Source: CAYUEN01 sp964443745 (GTDB taxonomy: Bacteria; Campylobacterota; Campylobacteria; Campylobacterales; QNZT01). Taken from it: a stretch of 20,753 bases of DNA. Within the stretch, counting starts at the first letter, position 1. The number at the start of each line of letters is the position of its first letter. Where the stretch lies: contig CAYUEN010000033.1 in assembly GCA_964443745.1 (NCBI GenBank), positions 1-20,753 of the forward strand, read 5' to 3'. The notes under the pieces are model-generated. The model was not told where the DNA came from. It made no database searches and saw only the letters and a program-made list of their open reading frames with translations. The position numbers and the translations under genes are program-made. Below are positions 7,777 to 15,540 of the stretch, in pieces.

Positions 7777-8364
7777 ATGATTAAAACGTATCAAATTTTC
7801 ATAAAAGGGCGAGTCCAAGGGGTGGGGTTTCGCCCTTTTGTCTTTAATCTCGCTCAAAAATGCTCTTTAAAAGGATCGGTGAAAAACGACAGCCATGGGG
7901 TGGTGATCGAGCTAAATGCCACTTCTGATGAGTTGGAGACTTTTAAGGAGGCTTTACAAAACAGCCTCCCGCCCTTGGCAGAGATCGATGAGATAACTAC
8001 CAAAGAGATAAAGCGAAAAGATTTTAGCGATTTTTCGATCCTCAAAAGCGAACAAAAAAGCCTCAAAACCGCGCTCATTCCGCCCGATATCTCGATTTGC
8101 GAAGCTTGTGAAAAGGAGCTTTTCGACCCAGCAAACCGCCGCTATCTCTACCCCTTTATCACATGTACCGACTGCGGGGTACGTTATTCTATCATCAAAA
8201 CGTTGCCTTACGATCGTCCGAACACCTCGATGGCAAAGTTCAAGATGTGCAAAGCTTGCGAAGCCGAATACAACGACCCAACAAATCGCCGCTATCATGC
8301 TCAGCCGATAGGGTGTTTCGAGTGTGGACCGAAACTTGAGTTGAAAAATAAGAGAGAAGAGGTT
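7777..8364 (+). CDS. hypF: Carbamoyltransferase HypF, N-terminal part (cut by assembly gap)
   Basis: HypF converts carbamoyl phosphate to carbamoyl-AMP and passes the carbamoyl group to the C-terminal Cys of HypE, the first step in making the cyanide ligands. This part (196 residues) has the acylphosphatase domain with the catalytic loop GRVQGVGFRP at residues 11-20. It also has both zinc fingers: Cys108/111/130/133 and Cys158/161/180/183, with RRYLYPF and RRYHAQPIGC. The frame runs into the run of N at 8365 and resumes in another frame after it, because the placeholder length is arbitrary. The gene starts 11 bases after the hydE stop. The ribosome-binding site is weak, so coupling to hydE is likely. 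Confidence 0.95.
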
Positions 8365-8464
8365 NNNNNNNNNNNNNNNNNNNNNNNNNNNNNNNNNNNN
8401 NNNNNNNNNNNNNNNNNNNNNNNNNNNNNNNNNNNNNNNNNNNNNNNNNNNNNNNNNNNNNNNN
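8365..8464. other. Assembly gap (100 N) inside hypF
   Basis: Exactly 100 unknown bases interrupt hypF. The visible parts encode 196 and 353 residues, while HypF proteins are usually about 740-760 residues (E. coli 750). Roughly 190-200 residues of the YrdC-like domain, or near 570-600 bases, are therefore missing, and 100 is a placeholder. The last codon before the gap and the first after it are both complete, so the true gap length should be a multiple of three if the gene is intact. Confidence 0.97.
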
Positions 8465-9526
8465 TATGCGCCAAGCTCGATCAAACTGCCTTTCAAACTG
8501 AAAAAGAGAGTGCTCGCACTCGGAGCAAATCAGAAAAGTACAGTCGCGATAGGATTTGAGCATGAAGCGATCCTCTCTCCCCATATCGGTGATCTTGATA
8601 CGCTCGAATCGTTGGACTATTTTGAAAAAAATATAAAAACGCTGCAACGCATCTATGACTTTTCTCCCGATATCGTAGTACATGACAAACACCCGAACTA
8701 CGAATCGACCAGATACGCCAAAGAGCATTTTAACAATCTTCACTCCATCCAGCACCACTATGCGCATATTTTGGGAGTGATGGCTGAAAAAGGGATAAGA
8801 CAAAAGGTGCTGGGTATAGCATTTGACGGAACGGGATACGGAGATGACGGCAGTCTTTGGGGCGGGGAGTTTTTGCTTTGTGATTATTCGGAGTATGAGC
8901 GGATAGCGCATTTTAGATATTTCAAACTTCTCGGTGCAAAAAAAGCGATCAAAGAACCAAGACGCGTAGCGCTTAGCTTTTTGTTCGAGCTGTACGGTCA
9001 AAAAGCGCTCGATATGGAGCTTGCGACACTGAAAAGCTTTTCGAAATCGGAACAAAAAGCGCTCTATCTTTCATGGCAAAAAGGACTCAACGCTCCTTTG
9101 TCCTCTTCGTGCGGAAGGCTCTTTGACGCCGTAGCGTCACTGCTCGACATTTGCCAAGTGATGAGTTTCGAGGGGGAGAGCGGGATGCTTATGGAGGAGC
9201 TTTACGATCCGAAGGTAGAGGGGTGTTATCCTTTTTTGTGGGATAAGGGTGTTATCGACTTTTTACCGATGATAGAAGAGCTATTACATGAAAGAGATAG
9301 GATGGTGGCGGTTTCGAAATTTTTCAATACGCTTGTAGAGATCGTTGCAACTATCGCTGAAAAGTATGACATGCCCGTCGTTTTGAGCGGAGGCGTTTTT
9401 CAAAATAGAGTGCTTTTGGAGCTTTTGTTGAAGAGAGTGCAAAATGCGATCATACCAAATGAGATACCGCCGAATGACGGCGGTATAGCTTTGGGGCAGA
9501 TCGCATCTTTATGTAAAAAAGAGTGA
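8465..9526 (+). CDS. hypF: Carbamoyltransferase HypF, C-terminal part (cut by assembly gap)
   Basis: This is the continuation of hypF after the gap, opening with YAPSSIKLPFK and giving 353 residues to a TGA. It is the Kae1/carbamoyltransferase domain. VVHDKHPNYEST and SIQHHYAHI hold the metal-binding histidines, AFDGTGYGDDGSLWGGEF and SCGRLFDAV are the nucleotide-binding loops, and SGGVFQNRVL is near the end. All conserved motifs are present, so the gene looks functional despite the apparent frame change across the N run. An ATG at 8510 lies within this part but is not the true start. The gene converges on the next gene with one base between the two stop codons. Confidence 0.95.
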   Translation, partial: YAPSSIKLPFKLKKRVLALGANQKSTVAIGFEHEAILSPHIGDLDTLESLDYFEKNIKTLQRIYDFSPDIVVHDKHPNYESTRYAKEHFNNLHSIQHHYAHILGVMAEKGIRQKVLGIAFDGTGYGDDGSLWGGEFLLCDYSEYERIAHFRYFKLLGAKKAIKEPRRVALSFLFELYGQKALDMELATLKSFSKSEQKALYLSWQKGLNAPLSSSCGRLFDAVASLLDICQVMSFEGESGMLMEELYDPKVEGCYPFLWDKGVIDFLPMIEELLHERDRMVAVSKFFNTLVEIVATIAEKYDMPVVLSGGVFQNRVLLELLLKRVQNAIIPNEIPPNDGGIALGQIASLCKKE

Positions 9527-9538
9527 TCTATTTTTTAC
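9513..9538. terminator. Possible bidirectional terminator between convergent genes
   Basis: GTAAAAAA (9513-9520) and TTTTTTAC (9531-9538) are perfect complements around a 10-base loop, at the junction of convergent hypF and the LTXXQ gene. Either strand yields an A-rich then U-rich hairpin, a form that could stop transcription both ways. The stem has almost no G:C pairs and lies inside the coding ends, so confidence is low. Confidence 0.3.
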
Positions 9539-10052
9539 GAGAAACCAGCTTTACAAGCTTGTCGAATTGCTCGGGTGTTAAGAGTCGCTGAACATCGTGG
9601 ATGCAGTTCAAATGTGCTTTGGTCATCTCCGCTTTCATTTTGGCGATCTTATCGACAAGCGGATAGAGTGCTTTGGGATCTTTTCTCTCCACTACGATAG
9701 CTTTTGCAAGCTCAAGCTCCATATCTTTAACTTCTTTTGCTTTTTTTGCCGATTTGGGAACGATCGTTCTTTTCATCTCGGCTAATTTTTGTAACTGCTC
9801 TTTGGTTAAATTTAGAGTGTCGCTTTGCGGATGAAAGAGTGCCGCACCTACCAAGAAAGGCAGATTTCTATCTACCAAAAAGTAGTCTTTCGGAAAAGTC
9901 TCCTTCTTGCCCCTAAAGTATGGTCCTACCTCTCCCGCCATCTGTGCGAGTTTTTTCATACCCTCCGGATTTTTTTCCATGTTGGGTTTTGCGACAAGCG
10001 AACTTGCCAGCGCAAGTGAAAGAAGCGATGTAACGATCATTGTTTTTTTCAT
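9528..10052 (-). CDS. Periplasmic LTXXQ (Spy/CpxP-like) protein
   Basis: This 174-residue protein has a signal peptide (MKKTMIV, a hydrophobic core, cleavage near LVA-KP). The mature part is highly charged and predicted helical. Two LTxxQ motifs, LTKEQ at 82-86 and LTPEQ at 158-162, are the hallmark of the Spy/CpxP/CnrX-like periplasmic family. Members of this family act as chaperones or metal-stress sensors. Which of these applies here cannot be told. No His-rich metal site is obvious. AAAAGGA lies about eight bases upstream of the ATG. It follows the phospholipase gene on the same strand after 98 bases and may share a transcript. A TACAAT-like -10 (10093-10098, minus strand) could give it its own promoter. 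Confidence 0.75.
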   Translation of the reverse strand: MKKTMIVTSLLSLALASSLVAKPNMEKNPEGMKKLAQMAGEVGPYFRGKKETFPKDYFLVDRNLPFLVGAALFHPQSDTLNLTKEQLQKLAEMKRTIVPKSAKKAKEVKDMELELAKAIVVERKDPKALYPLVDKIAKMKAEMTKAHLNCIHDVQRLLTPEQFDKLVKLVSRKK

Positions 10053-10150
10053 TGAAAATTTCCTTTTCGAGTCTTTGAATATTGAAAAGAAGATTGTACG
10101 CAGCGAAGATGAACCGAAAGTGAACGGCGATGAAAATCTCTGACTTGAGG

Positions 10151-11110
10151 CTAGAAAAGCCCTCTGGAAAAGGAGAATCCGATTGCCGCCTTGTTAATAT
10201 ACCTATTGTAATCGATCAAACTCTCTCCATAGCCGCTAAAAACTTTTATGTATAAAAAAGTGTCTTTGGCAAATGCAAGCGGGGAGGAGTAGGAGAACTT
10301 GAATGCGCCTTTGTTATTGTCGATTTGCAAATTGTTACGAATCAACAAAGTAAAATGGCGTTTTCCGGAAATATAGGAGAGGGTGATGTCTCCATACCCC
10401 ATATAGGTGGTAATGTCGGGATTGTCATCACCGTTGGCATCGGCAGGATTTTTCTTTTTCTCTTCGGGAATACGATACCAAACGCGAAATTTGCTGAAGA
10501 TATTGTCGCTCTGCCAAATCGAAGCGACATAGAGTCGGTTCCACGATCTTGACTGGAGTCCGTCTTGACCGTTGGACTCATGTACGAAACCGAATCGAAT
10601 CCCTTTGAGCCCGTACTCTTTATCGAATGCATGAGGCGTAGGAAAGGTGACGAACGCTTCAGGTTCGTAATTGGTTTCACGAAATGGCGAAGAACTGGAA
10701 TAGACTTGCCACCAAACCCTCTGGGTGTATGCGAACGTGAGTGTTTCGTTAAAACCGAGCAGATTAAAAAGAACCGGTTTTTTCAAACTGATCTGAAATT
10801 CCGTCTCGTAGCGCTTCTGGTAGGTACCGTCAATACCGTCTTTATTCCAATAGGGATAGTTTTTGGAAGCATAGGAAAAAGGAAGCAGATAATTGGCTTT
10901 GTAAGCGTACAGACCAAAGTCCGAAGTAAAATACTTCCGTACAAAAAGCATACTCTCCTTATCGAGTCGATCGATTTTGTTCATTAAAAATTTTTCTCTT
11001 TGCACATCCGCCGAGAGTGCGGATTTGATACTCTCCAACATTTCGGCATAAAGATGCAGCGACGAAAAAACGAACGAAAAAACAAGAATACGTATGAACA
11101 TAATACCCAT
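10151..11110 (-). CDS. pldA: Outer-membrane phospholipase A (PldA/OMPLA family)
   Basis: This outer-membrane beta-barrel hydrolyses phospholipids that reach the outer leaflet. The catalytic signature is clear: FVHESNG gives His177 and Ser179, and RSWNRLY gives Asn191 (numbered from the chosen start). The HxS spacing and the 12-residue Ser-to-Asn distance match E. coli OMPLA (His142, Ser144, Asn156). The C-terminus ends in alternating aromatic/hydrophobic strands and a terminal Phe, as barrel proteins do. The frame is open up to an ATG at 11179, but the hydrophobic signal (FIRILVFSFVF, cleavage near LYA-E) begins just after ATGs at 11110 and 11101. The longer version would put 23 unlikely residues in front of it, so 11110 was chosen and 11101 is nearly as good. 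It has no functional tie to hydrogenase. Confidence 0.9.
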   Translation of the reverse strand: MGIMFIRILVFSFVFSSLHLYAEMLESIKSALSADVQREKFLMNKIDRLDKESMLFVRKYFTSDFGLYAYKANYLLPFSYASKNYPYWNKDGIDGTYQKRYETEFQISLKKPVLFNLLGFNETLTFAYTQRVWWQVYSSSSPFRETNYEPEAFVTFPTPHAFDKEYGLKGIRFGFVHESNGQDGLQSRSWNRLYVASIWQSDNIFSKFRVWYRIPEEKKKNPADANGDDNPDITTYMGYGDITLSYISGKRHFTLLIRNNLQIDNNKGAFKFSYSSPLAFAKDTFLYIKVFSGYGESLIDYNRYINKAAIGFSFSRGLF

Positions 11111-11205
11111 ATTATCCAAGGTAGATGAATTATGTATGAATCGTTCACACGTAGTTAATACTTCGGGAGTATGATACATACACCATACATCTCAAGGAGG
11201 AAAAG

Positions 11206-11625
11206 ATGCGAAACAAATTGACTATGGCGATTTTGATCGCGACGAGTATAGCGACTGTTATGAGTGCACAAGAGAACGCGGAGCAACTTTTCGATGCAAA
11301 GTGCGGTATATGCCACAGCAAAACCAGACCTACCGATATGTCGAAAGTGATCGCACCCGCACTGATGGGCGTGATGCGTCATGTCAAAATGAGCTATCCG
11401 AACAAAGATAAAGCGCTGGCGTTTATGCGCGATTATGTGATGAACCCCTCCAAAGAGAAAGCCGTCTGCATGCCGCAAAAAATTCAACGTTTCGGTTTGA
11501 TGCCCTCACAAAAAGGCAACGTCACCAAAGAGGAGCTCGAGAAGATCACCGAATGGATGTACGAAAACTTCCCGCCCGCCGGCTTTAAAGGGCGTGGCCG
11601 GGGTATGATGCGGGGAGGAATGTAG
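11206..11625 (+). CDS. Periplasmic monohaem cytochrome c
   Basis: This 139-residue protein has a signal peptide (MRNKLTMAILIATSIATVMSA). A single haem c site CGICH follows at residues 33-37, with His37 as the proximal ligand. A Met in FGLMPSQ (Met99) is the probable distal ligand, so this is a class I cytochrome c. The last dozen residues are rich in Gly, Arg and Met (GRGRGMMRGGM), an unusual basic tail that could bind membrane, a partner or metal. AAGGAGG at 11194-11200 sets the start. It lies divergent from pldA and 69 bases before the nickel permease. It could carry electrons for a periplasmic oxidase or peroxidase. A link with the hydrogenase rests only on proximity. Confidence 0.88.
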   Translation: MRNKLTMAILIATSIATVMSAQENAEQLFDAKCGICHSKTRPTDMSKVIAPALMGVMRHVKMSYPNKDKALAFMRDYVMNPSKEKAVCMPQKIQRFGLMPSQKGNVTKEELEKITEWMYENFPPAGFKGRGRGMMRGGM

Positions 11626-11651
11626 ATTTAACACAAACCTAACCCGAATCT

Positions 11652-11685
11652 CTGTAAAATATGAATATTCATTCATTTTTTACAG
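11652..11685 (+). promoter_or_regulatory. Putative promoter/operator of the nickel permease-hyp operon
   Basis: CTGTAAAA (11652-11659) and TTTTACAG (11678-11685) form an 8-bp perfect inverted repeat, and between them lies the perfect 12-bp palindrome ATGAATATTCAT (11661-11672). TAAAAT (11655-11660) can act as a -10 box. It is followed by TGAAT-ATTC-ATTCA plus TT (11662-11677), the same arrangement found before hydA. The start codon is at 11695. A nickel-responsive regulator such as NikR would make sense for a nickel permease, but the half-sites do not match a consensus I can name. Confidence 0.45.
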
Positions 11686-11694
11686 GCGGAAAAT

Positions 11695-12333
11695 ATGGAA
11701 CTCTCTTTGGCAGTCATTTTTTGGTACGGTATACTCCATGCTTTCGGTCCCGATCACTTGACCGCGATCGCGGATTTTTCGATCGGTAAAGAGAAGCGAA
11801 AGACACTTCTTATTACTATCCTATTCGCGATCGGGCATGGATTGAGCCTTTTTGTCTTTGCGAAGATTTTGGAAAATACGCCCATTCCTCCCGAAGTGCT
11901 CGCATACGGTGATGTGATCAGTGCGAGTGTAATCATCGCGATGGGTCTATATCTGCTCTTTATGGTCTTTACCGATCGTATTCATCTCAAAAAACATACC
12001 CACGAGGGTAAAGAGCACATCCACATCTGGTTTGGAAAATCGCATGAACATGACAATGTCGAAAACGCCTCCTCTTTTACGATGGGGCTTTTGATGGGTA
12101 TCGGCGGTGTGCGAGGGATGCTTATTACCCTCGGTGCCGTGCATGGCGGTCATGTCGATTTGACCTTAGTCGCCGCTTTTACGGCAGGCGTGATGCTTGT
12201 TTTTATTTCGTTTGGTTTCGTGATACTCTATATCAACGAACACCTGCTTGACAATATCAAAAACGTCAAACGAACCTTTGCCGTCGCCGGTGCGGTTTCG
12301 CTGGTGGTGGGAACCAATATACTACTAGGATAG
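11695..12333 (+). CDS. Nickel/cobalt permease (NiCoT/UreH-like)
   Basis: This inner-membrane permease of 212 residues is expected to import Ni2+ for hydrogenase. The first helix carries HAFGPDHLTA, the HxxxPDH form of the metal-binding signature of the NiCoT/UreH/RcnA superfamily. A second histidine motif GHGLSLF follows in the next helix. Six hydrophobic segments are seen. The cytoplasmic or periplasmic loop at about residues 100-122 is His-rich (KKHTHEGKEHIHIW, KSHEHD), typical of nickel or cobalt carriers. It is followed 11 bases later by hypB, so uptake and insertion of nickel are co-transcribed. Export (RcnA-like) is an alternative, but the hyp context favours import. Confidence 0.85.
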   Translation: MELSLAVIFWYGILHAFGPDHLTAIADFSIGKEKRKTLLITILFAIGHGLSLFVFAKILENTPIPPEVLAYGDVISASVIIAMGLYLLFMVFTDRIHLKKHTHEGKEHIHIWFGKSHEHDNVENASSFTMGLLMGIGGVRGMLITLGAVHGGHVDLTLVAAFTAGVMLVFISFGFVILYINEHLLDNIKNVKRTFAVAGAVSLVVGTNILLG

Positions 12334-12344
12334 GAGAAGAATAT

Positions 12345-13115
12345 ATGTGTAAAGATTGCGGTTGCTCAATTTCCGGTCATGAACATCATCACGATCATGA
12401 TCATCACCATAGCCACGAACACCAAAAGGCACACGAACATCTGCACCACAACCCTCAGTTAAACGATGCCAAAACGATTTCGGTCATTCAAAAGATCCTC
12501 GATAAAAACGACCATGAAGCCGATCACAACCGAGCACACTTAGATGAGCACAATGTACTTGGTATCAACCTTATGAGTAGTCCAGGAAGCGGAAAGACGA
12601 CGCTTTTGGAGTATCTGGCGGATGTAGCGGATTTTAAGTTCGGCGTGGTCGAAGGAGATCTGGAGACAAACAAAGATGCCGACAGACTCAAAGCCAAAGG
12701 GATTCCGGCAGAGCAAATCCAAACGGGCAGCGCATGCCATTTGGATGCGTTTATGGTGCATAAAGGGCTTCACCATATGCCGCTAAATGAAATCGATGTA
12801 CTCTTTGTCGAAAATGTCGGCAACTTAGTCTGTCCCGCCAGTTACGATGTCGGAACGCATCTAAATATCGTGCTCGTTTCGATACCCGAAGGCGAAGACA
12901 AGATCGCCAAGTATCCGGTGATGTTTCGCCAAGCCGATCTGGTACTCATCACCAAAACCGACCTTTTGCCATACTTCAAATACGACATCGAAGCGGAAAA
13001 AGCCGAAGCGAGAAAGATCAAACCCAATGTCGATATCTTGGAAGTCAATATCAACGATATAGAGAGTATCAAAAGAGTCGCCAACTGGATCAAGTTCAAG
13101 ATGGAGATGCGTTAG
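12345..13115 (+). CDS. hypB: Hydrogenase nickel-insertion GTPase HypB
   Basis: HypB is the GTPase that, with HypA, delivers nickel to the large subunits (256 residues). The N-terminus has both known nickel features: the high-affinity CxxCGC site (MCKDCGC, residues 2-7) and a His-rich stretch over residues 12-35 with more than a dozen His that can store or buffer nickel. The G domain carries the P-loop SSPGSGKTT (Gly81-Thr86), VEGDLETNKD, and NKXD-like TKTD. The metal site at the dimer interface is seen in GSACHLD and CPASYD. AGGAGAAG precedes the ATG. The hypC ATG follows its stop with no intervening base. Having both the CxxCGC and the His tract suggests strong nickel buffering, in line with the adjacent permease. 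Confidence 0.97.
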   Translation: MCKDCGCSISGHEHHHDHDHHHSHEHQKAHEHLHHNPQLNDAKTISVIQKILDKNDHEADHNRAHLDEHNVLGINLMSSPGSGKTTLLEYLADVADFKFGVVEGDLETNKDADRLKAKGIPAEQIQTGSACHLDAFMVHKGLHHMPLNEIDVLFVENVGNLVCPASYDVGTHLNIVLVSIPEGEDKIAKYPVMFRQADLVLITKTDLLPYFKYDIEAEKAEARKIKPNVDILEVNINDIESIKRVANWIKFKMEMR

Positions 13116-13409
13116 ATGTGCCTTTCTATACCGAGCAAAGTCGTCAAAATCAGCGAAGATAAAACGATGTGCACCGTCGATACGATGGGTGTGCAAAGAG
13201 AAGCAAATCTCATGATGATGGCAGATGACGAGGTGAAAGTAGGAGACTATGTGCTGCTTCATATCGGTTTTGTTATGAACAAGATCGATGAAGAGGAGGC
13301 GTTAAAGTCGATTGAAACCTACAAAGAGATACTGGAGATCATGGATGAAGAGGAGCGGAGGCGGACGATACTCGAAGATGACAACTGCCCCGCAAGAGGT
13401 CTTGAATGA
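13116..13409 (+). CDS. hypC: Hydrogenase maturation chaperone HypC
   Basis: This small chaperone (97 residues) carries the Fe(CN)2CO unit with HypD and guides it into the large-subunit precursor. The N-terminal MCLSIP provides the essential Cys2, and the family's OB-like core VxVDTMGVQREANL and GDYVLLHIGFVMNKIDEEEA is intact. The C-terminus is a charged helix. It starts immediately after the hypB stop and overlaps hypD by ATGA, so expression is coupled. With two hydrogenases present, this may serve both large subunits. No second HypC is seen in the window. Confidence 0.96.
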   Translation: MCLSIPSKVVKISEDKTMCTVDTMGVQREANLMMMADDEVKVGDYVLLHIGFVMNKIDEEEALKSIETYKEILEIMDEEERRRTILEDDNCPARGLE

Positions 13410-14548
13410 CGCTGGAGCTCAAAAACCTCTACGACGACTTTCGCGACGCAAAGACGATCAAAGCCTATGCCGATATCATCGCCGAAGATGCCGCTAAACT
13501 GGGGCGAGATATCAACATCATGGAGGTGTGCGGCGGACATACCCATACGATCATGAAGTATGGTCTACCTCAACTTTTGCCAAAAAATATCAACTTTATC
13601 CACGGTCCCGGATGCCCCGTGTGCATCATGCCAAAAGAGCGGATAGATCATGCCTATGTGCTATCTATGCAAGAGGATGTGATCTTGGTGACTCTGGGTG
13701 ATATGATCAAAGTTCCGGGCAGTAACGGCAGTCTGCAAGATGCCAGAAGCAAGGGTGCGGACGTGAGGTTTGTCTATTCGCCGATGGAGTGCCTCAAGAT
13801 CGCTTCGCAAAACCCGGATAAAACGGTCATCTATTTTGCGATCGGCTTTGAGACCACGACACCGATGACGGCGGTTTTGCTCGATCAAGTGGTCAAAAAC
13901 AAAATCTCCAATATCCTCTTTCATATCAACCATGTCACCGTTCCCGAAGTGATGCGAGAGCTGATCGATAGCCGAGACGAGCAGGTTGATAGCTACAACA
14001 ACAAGATAGACGCATTTTTGGGACCAAGCCATGTGAGTGTGATCGCAGGGGCGAAGATCTATGAAGAGTTTCCCAAGAAATATAAAAGACCCGTTGTGGT
14101 GAGCGGATTTGAGCCGGTGGATGTAATGGAAGGGATCGGCATGATCGTCAAGCAGTTCGTAGAGAATCGCTGTGAGCTTGAGATACAGTATAAACGCGTC
14201 GTCACATATGACGGCAACCTAAACGCCCAAAAGCTCATCAACCGCTACTTTGACAAAGTAAGCCTCTTTCGCTGGAGGGGACTTGGCAACGTGCCTGAGA
14301 GCGGACTGAAGCTAAAGAGCGAGTTTGCCGACTATGATGCGGAGGTCAGATACAAAGAGATTCTTCCGATCGCCGAGATACAAGACCACAAACTCTGCAT
14401 CTGCGGAGATATCCTAAGAGGCATCGCCAAACCGACCGAATGTACGATATTTGGCACCGCATGCAAGCCAAATAGCCCCGTTGGAAGCTGTATGGTCAGC
14501 AGTGAGGGAGCATGTGCGGCTTATTATAAGTATGGGAATTTGATATGA
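13406..14548 (+). CDS. hypD: Hydrogenase maturation iron-sulfur protein HypD
   Basis: HypD is the [4Fe-4S] scaffold on which CN and CO are attached to iron (380 residues, the normal length). All conserved motifs are seen: EVCGGHTHTI with the essential Cys near residue 42, HGPGCPVCIMP, GFETTTPM, and the C-terminal cluster-binding region LCICGDILRG, CTIFGTACKP, PVGSCMVSSEGACAAYY. Start and stop both overlap neighbours by ATGA (hypC before, hypE after), so the three are translated as one unit. Confidence 0.98.
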   Translation: MTLELKNLYDDFRDAKTIKAYADIIAEDAAKLGRDINIMEVCGGHTHTIMKYGLPQLLPKNINFIHGPGCPVCIMPKERIDHAYVLSMQEDVILVTLGDMIKVPGSNGSLQDARSKGADVRFVYSPMECLKIASQNPDKTVIYFAIGFETTTPMTAVLLDQVVKNKISNILFHINHVTVPEVMRELIDSRDEQVDSYNNKIDAFLGPSHVSVIAGAKIYEEFPKKYKRPVVVSGFEPVDVMEGIGMIVKQFVENRCELEIQYKRVVTYDGNLNAQKLINRYFDKVSLFRWRGLGNVPESGLKLKSEFADYDAEVRYKEILPIAEIQDHKLCICGDILRGIAKPTECTIFGTACKPNSPVGSCMVSSEGACAAYYKYGNLI

Positions 14549-15540
14549 ACAAAACGATCACCATCGCCCACGGAAACGGCGGAGCGGAAAATCATGAGTT
14601 GATAAGCAAGATTTTTTACAAATATTTCAAAAACGAGATACTGGAGCGAAGCGAAGATGCTGCGGTTTTGAGGTTAGAGGGCAAAACGGCGATGACGACC
14701 GATAGCTTCACCGTCTCGCCTCTCTTTTTCCCGGGCGGCGATATCGGCAAGCTTGCGGTATGCGGTACTTGCAACGATCTGGCGATGATGGGAGCAAGAC
14801 CGAAGTATCTGACATGCTCAGTCATCATCGAAGAGGGGTTTTCAGTTAGAGAGCTTGAAAAGATCGTTCGAAGTATGAAAAAAGAGCTTGAGATAAACGG
14901 TGCTGTGGTTGTCAGCGGCGATACGAAAGTGGTGCCAAAAGGAAGCGTGGACGGGCTCTTTATCAACACTACGGGAGTCGGAGAGATCGAAAAAGAGGGT
15001 ATCAGTGCCGGCGGCTTGAGCCAAGATGATGTGATACTTGTCAGCAGAGATATAGGAGCACACGGCGCTTCTATCTTTATGGCAAGAGAGGGGATGGATA
15101 TGCAGAGCTCTTTAGAGAGCGATTGCAAATCTCTTTCTCCTATCGTCTCCGAGATCCTCCGAAGCGGTGTGCAAACGGTCGCTATGCGTGATGCCACCAG
15201 AGGCGGAATCGCCGCGCTTTTGAACGAATGGGCGACAGCGAGTGATGTCTGCATCGAGCTTGAAGAGGGGGCGATCCCCGTGAGCGAAGAGGTAAGGGGA
15301 GTGTGTGAGCTTCTTGGGTTTGAAGCGACGAGTCTGGCAAACGAGGGAACCTTTTGCATCGCCACCAAAGCCAACCACGCCGCCACCCTTTTGGAACTAC
15401 TCAAAAAACACAACCCAAACGCCGCTATCATCGGAAAAGTGAGCGATCAGTACCCGCAAAAAGTGGTGCTAAACTCCGCATGGGGAACGAAACGGTTTTT
15501 GGATCAACCAAGCGGGGAGCTGCTGCCGAGGATTTGTTAG
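14545..15540 (+). CDS. hypE: Hydrogenase maturation dehydratase HypE
   Basis: HypE (331 residues) accepts the carbamoyl group from HypF on its C-terminal Cys and dehydrates it with ATP to a thiocyanate, the source of the cyanide ligands. The C-terminus is the canonical PRIC, with the acceptor Cys as last residue. ATP-binding features of the PurM/HypE fold are present: AHGNGGAE, SEDAAVLRL, MTTDSF, GGDIGKLAVCGTCNDLAMMGA and SGDTKVV. It overlaps hypD by ATGA, and its TAG shares one base with the GTG of the next gene. hypA, which often follows hypE in related genomes, is not here. Confidence 0.98.
   Translation: MNKTITIAHGNGGAENHELISKIFYKYFKNEILERSEDAAVLRLEGKTAMTTDSFTVSPLFFPGGDIGKLAVCGTCNDLAMMGARPKYLTCSVIIEEGFSVRELEKIVRSMKKELEINGAVVVSGDTKVVPKGSVDGLFINTTGVGEIEKEGISAGGLSQDDVILVSRDIGAHGASIFMAREGMDMQSSLESDCKSLSPIVSEILRSGVQTVAMRDATRGGIAALLNEWATASDVCIELEEGAIPVSEEVRGVCELLGFEATSLANEGTFCIATKANHAATLLELLKKHNPNAAIIGKVSDQYPQKVVLNSAWGTKRFLDQPSGELLPRIC

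Noticed and set aside
8465..8559. Continuation of the first hypF frame across the N run
   Set aside because: The sequence after the gap makes sense only in the frame opening YAPSSIKLPF. The other frame is nonsense that ends quickly, caused by the arbitrary gap length.
11111..11179. Upstream extension of pldA to the ATG at 11179
   Set aside because: It would put 23 polar residues before the hydrophobic signal peptide and occupy the divergent promoter region of the cytochrome c gene.
12345..12450. His-rich start of hypB as a separate metal-storage gene
   Set aside because: The His tract is in frame with the HypB GTPase domain without a stop, as in other HypB proteins.
15354..15539. N-terminal extension of the YchJ-like protein inside hypE
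   Set aside because: This stretch is hypE read in a different frame. The GTG at 15540 directly precedes the SEC-C domain and overlaps the hypE stop, as is usual for coupled genes.
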